Shown here: one piece after another, positions 42,508 to 44,109 of the stretch
Numbering within the stretch: position 1 is the stretch's first letter
Layout: each line of letters opens with the position of its first letter
From: Candidatus Nitrosopumilus sp.
GTDB lineage: Archaea > Thermoproteota > Nitrososphaeria > Nitrososphaerales > Nitrosopumilaceae
Direction: 5' to 3'
NCBI GenBank assembly: GCA_029864805.1
Contig: JAOTSS010000008.1
Coordinates: 1 to 44,109, forward strand
Length of the DNA: 44,109 bases
Made by a program: the position numbers and the translations under genes
Notes under the pieces: generated by a model
Databases searched by the model: none
Told to the model about the DNA's origin: nothing
The model's input: only the letters and a program-made list of their open reading frames with translations

Positions 42508-42855
42508 ATGAGTGATTTCACTCCTACAATACCAATCTCATTGCAAATACGAAAAATAATTTTTGAAAAATTCAATGATCCTAGTGATAAATTCACAAAT
42601 GACGAAATTTTTGAAATTATAAAAAAAAATGGTGATCTTGATCCTTCTTGGATAATTGATGACACTGAATCCTTTTTTAACGAAATTTGTGATTCTGGTC
42701 TTGTAAGAAACATTGCCCAGAACTTTACAACAATATGGATGAAATTATTTGATCCAATTGAAAAACTCCATTGTAATTCTTGCAACAATGATATCTATCT
42801 TGGACCTTCCGAAGAAAGAATTTGTCCTAATTCTTCCTGTAAATCTTCTATTTAG
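42508..42855 (+). CDS. small protein with C-terminal zinc ribbon
   Basis: A 115-aa protein. Residues 1-75 are helical (FEKFNDPSDKFTNDEIFEII) and could be a winged helix; residues about 86-113 carry HCNSCNNDIYLGPSEERICP and NSSCKS, a zinc ribbon with CxxC and CxxxxC pairs. It starts 1 nt after sufU, so is likely cotranscribed. A regulator of the suf operon is possible but unproven. Its end overlaps the convergent pgk by 8 bp. Confidence 0.6.
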   Translation: MSDFTPTIPISLQIRKIIFEKFNDPSDKFTNDEIFEIIKKNGDLDPSWIIDDTESFFNEICDSGLVRNIAQNFTTIWMKLFDPIEKLHCNSCNNDIYLGPSEERICPNSSCKSSI

Positions 42856-44074
42856 TCCTGTATTTCATAGCAGCTGCCTCAAGTGCCTTTATCATCGGAA
42901 GCTTTTCCCCAGTCAGATACAATACAAGTGCACCACCTGCAGTACTGATGTGGTTTATTTTTTCTTCAAGTCCTTGTTGTTTTAGGACAGACGTCAAGTG
43001 TCCTCCGCTTACCAAGGTAGTTGCCATGGAGTTTGCAACTGAATCAAGTAATGCTTTTGTTCCAAAACTGAAATTCTCCTTTTCAAAAAACCCTGCAGGT
43101 CCGCTGATAAAGACAGTTCCTGCACCTGATATTAATTTTGAATAATATTCTACTGTCTTTGGACCCAAATCATAAATTTTGTCTCCTGTCTGCAATTCTC
43201 GCACATCCATCTCCACTCTTGCCCCGTCTTTATCTACTGCAACATCCACAGGTGTTGCAAAAACATCTGGATACTCTCCAATCAAGGCATGTGCCTTTGC
43301 AACAACTTCGTCTTCTTTTTTGATTCCAAGAGAATACTTGATTCGGGCTTGTGCGCGCATAAACACGTTGGCAATCAATCCTGTTAGCAGAACATGGTCT
43401 GCACGTCCGTTCTTAATTAGCATCTTGATTGCCTCCAGTCTATCTGGGACCTTTGAGCCACCAAGGACTATGACATGCGGTGCCTTTGCAACAGTCATTA
43501 TCTCATCGAGGTTTCTCACTTCTCTTTCCACAATCCTTCCTGCACATGCAGGGATGACTTGCGGGAACCCAACAATTGATGGATGTGATCTATGTGCACT
43601 TGGAAATGAATCCAACACGCACAGATCAAACAGACTTGCAAGGCGTTTGACCATTATTGTATTTGCCGCATCCTCTGAGGAAAACTCGTAATTCTCTTCT
43701 GCACATAGTCTCAAATTATCTAAAAGTAAAATATCCCCGTCTTGCAAATTTTTAATTGCATCTTGAGCAGCCTCACCAATTGTGTCCTCGACATACTTGA
43801 TTTCTCTATTCATTAATTTCTCAAGAACCTTTGCGTGTTTTGCCATTCCCGTGTAATCGTCATTTCCGACCCTTCCTTGGTGTGATGCAACAACAACCTT
43901 GGCCTCTTTTAGTGATTGTAAAGTTTCAATTGCCTCTTCAATCCTTTTGGTACCTGAAATTTCCATTGTGTTCGGATCTATTGGGCAATTCATGTCTACT
44001 CTCAGAAAAACAGTCTTGCCCTTTAGGTCAAAATCATCTAGTGTGAGTACCTTCACGCCATTTCTATAATCCAC
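42848..44074 (-). CDS. pgk: phosphoglycerate kinase
   Basis: A 408-aa protein from GTG at 44074, about 27 nt after a TATA-like run at 44098-44109. VFLRVDMNCPIDP, VVASHQGRVGNDDY, LDSFPSAHRSHPSIVGF, VIVLGGSKVPDRLEAIKMLI and HISTAGGALVLYLTGE are PGK blocks (substrate and ATP sites). In these autotrophs it mainly serves gluconeogenesis, interconverting 3-phosphoglycerate and 1,3-bisphosphoglycerate. Confidence 0.95.
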   Translation of the reverse strand: MDYRNGVKVLTLDDFDLKGKTVFLRVDMNCPIDPNTMEISGTKRIEEAIETLQSLKEAKVVVASHQGRVGNDDYTGMAKHAKVLEKLMNREIKYVEDTIGEAAQDAIKNLQDGDILLLDNLRLCAEENYEFSSEDAANTIMVKRLASLFDLCVLDSFPSAHRSHPSIVGFPQVIPACAGRIVEREVRNLDEIMTVAKAPHVIVLGGSKVPDRLEAIKMLIKNGRADHVLLTGLIANVFMRAQARIKYSLGIKKEDEVVAKAHALIGEYPDVFATPVDVAVDKDGARVEMDVRELQTGDKIYDLGPKTVEYYSKLISGAGTVFISGPAGFFEKENFSFGTKALLDSVANSMATTLVSGGHLTSVLKQQGLEEKINHISTAGGALVLYLTGEKLPMIKALEAAAMKYRTK

Positions 44075-44109
44075 TTGGTTAAATTCTTTGAGTCTGTCAT
44101 TTATTTTTT

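Overview
The window is AT-rich archaeal DNA, most likely from a marine ammonia-oxidising archaeon of the Nitrososphaerota (Nitrosopumilus-like). The evidence is: many starts (ATG, GTG or TTG) lie about 25 nt after an A/T-rich TATA-like box, as in leaderless transcripts; genes abut tightly with ATGA/GTGA overlaps; secreted proteins carry the 'WIKNNAGWW' repeat I associate with this group; and the core genes (PRC-barrel, PiT, SbtA/SbtB, SufBDSU, hemL-hemC-cobA-hemD, pgk) are archaeal in type. All calls come from reading the sequence; no database search was possible.

Region 1 (137-14261) is an integrated mobile element of about 14.1 kb. A tRNA-Glu(CTC) gene (14244-14318, minus) has an unsplit tyrosine recombinase directly beyond its 3' end, and a 30-bp copy of the tRNA 3' end plus 12 downstream bases recurs at 137-166. 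These are the two att sites. The cargo is a secreted zinc metalloprotease, a PsbP-like membrane protein, a coiled-coil membrane protein, a Fic/Doc-fold protein without its catalytic His, tiny zinc-ribbon proteins, and a same-strand row of an unknown 341-aa protein, an S41 peptidase and a patatin-like phospholipase. Between them lie gene remnants: a C2H2 zinc finger with two stops, a TPR fragment, a HEPN-like fragment and a frameshifted integrase tail. The element is partly decayed.

Region 2 (14244-28369) is chromosome with tRNA-Glu, a possible nucleotidyltransferase-fold protein, a 47-aa Cys-rich metallothionein-like protein, secreted proteins (WIKNNAGWW repeats, beta-propeller, NHL plus RTX repeats, a three-repeat cysteine protein), a membrane-anchored winged-helix regulator divergent from the propeller gene, a flavin/F420-type split-barrel protein, a PRC-barrel protein and an ABC exporter pair.

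Region 3 (28445-32993) is nutrient and metalloid transport: a PhoU-like/DUF47 protein with a PiT phosphate transporter, an SbtA-type bicarbonate transporter overlapping an SbtB-type PII protein, and an arsenic cluster (arsR divergent from arsC and an aquaporin-family channel).

Region 4 (33061-36807) is a tetrapyrrole operon hemL-hemC-cobA-hemD, making uroporphyrinogen III from glutamate-1-semialdehyde (the PBG synthase step is encoded elsewhere) and diverting it to precorrin-2. Region 5 (36808-37668) holds relics (possible cas1 N-terminus, ribbon-helix-helix protein) and three TTTAGCT-type boxes in front of the suf operon. Region 6 (37678-42855) is sufB-sufD-Rieske-sufS-sufU plus a zinc-ribbon protein; no sufC is seen. 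The window closes with pgk on the minus strand.
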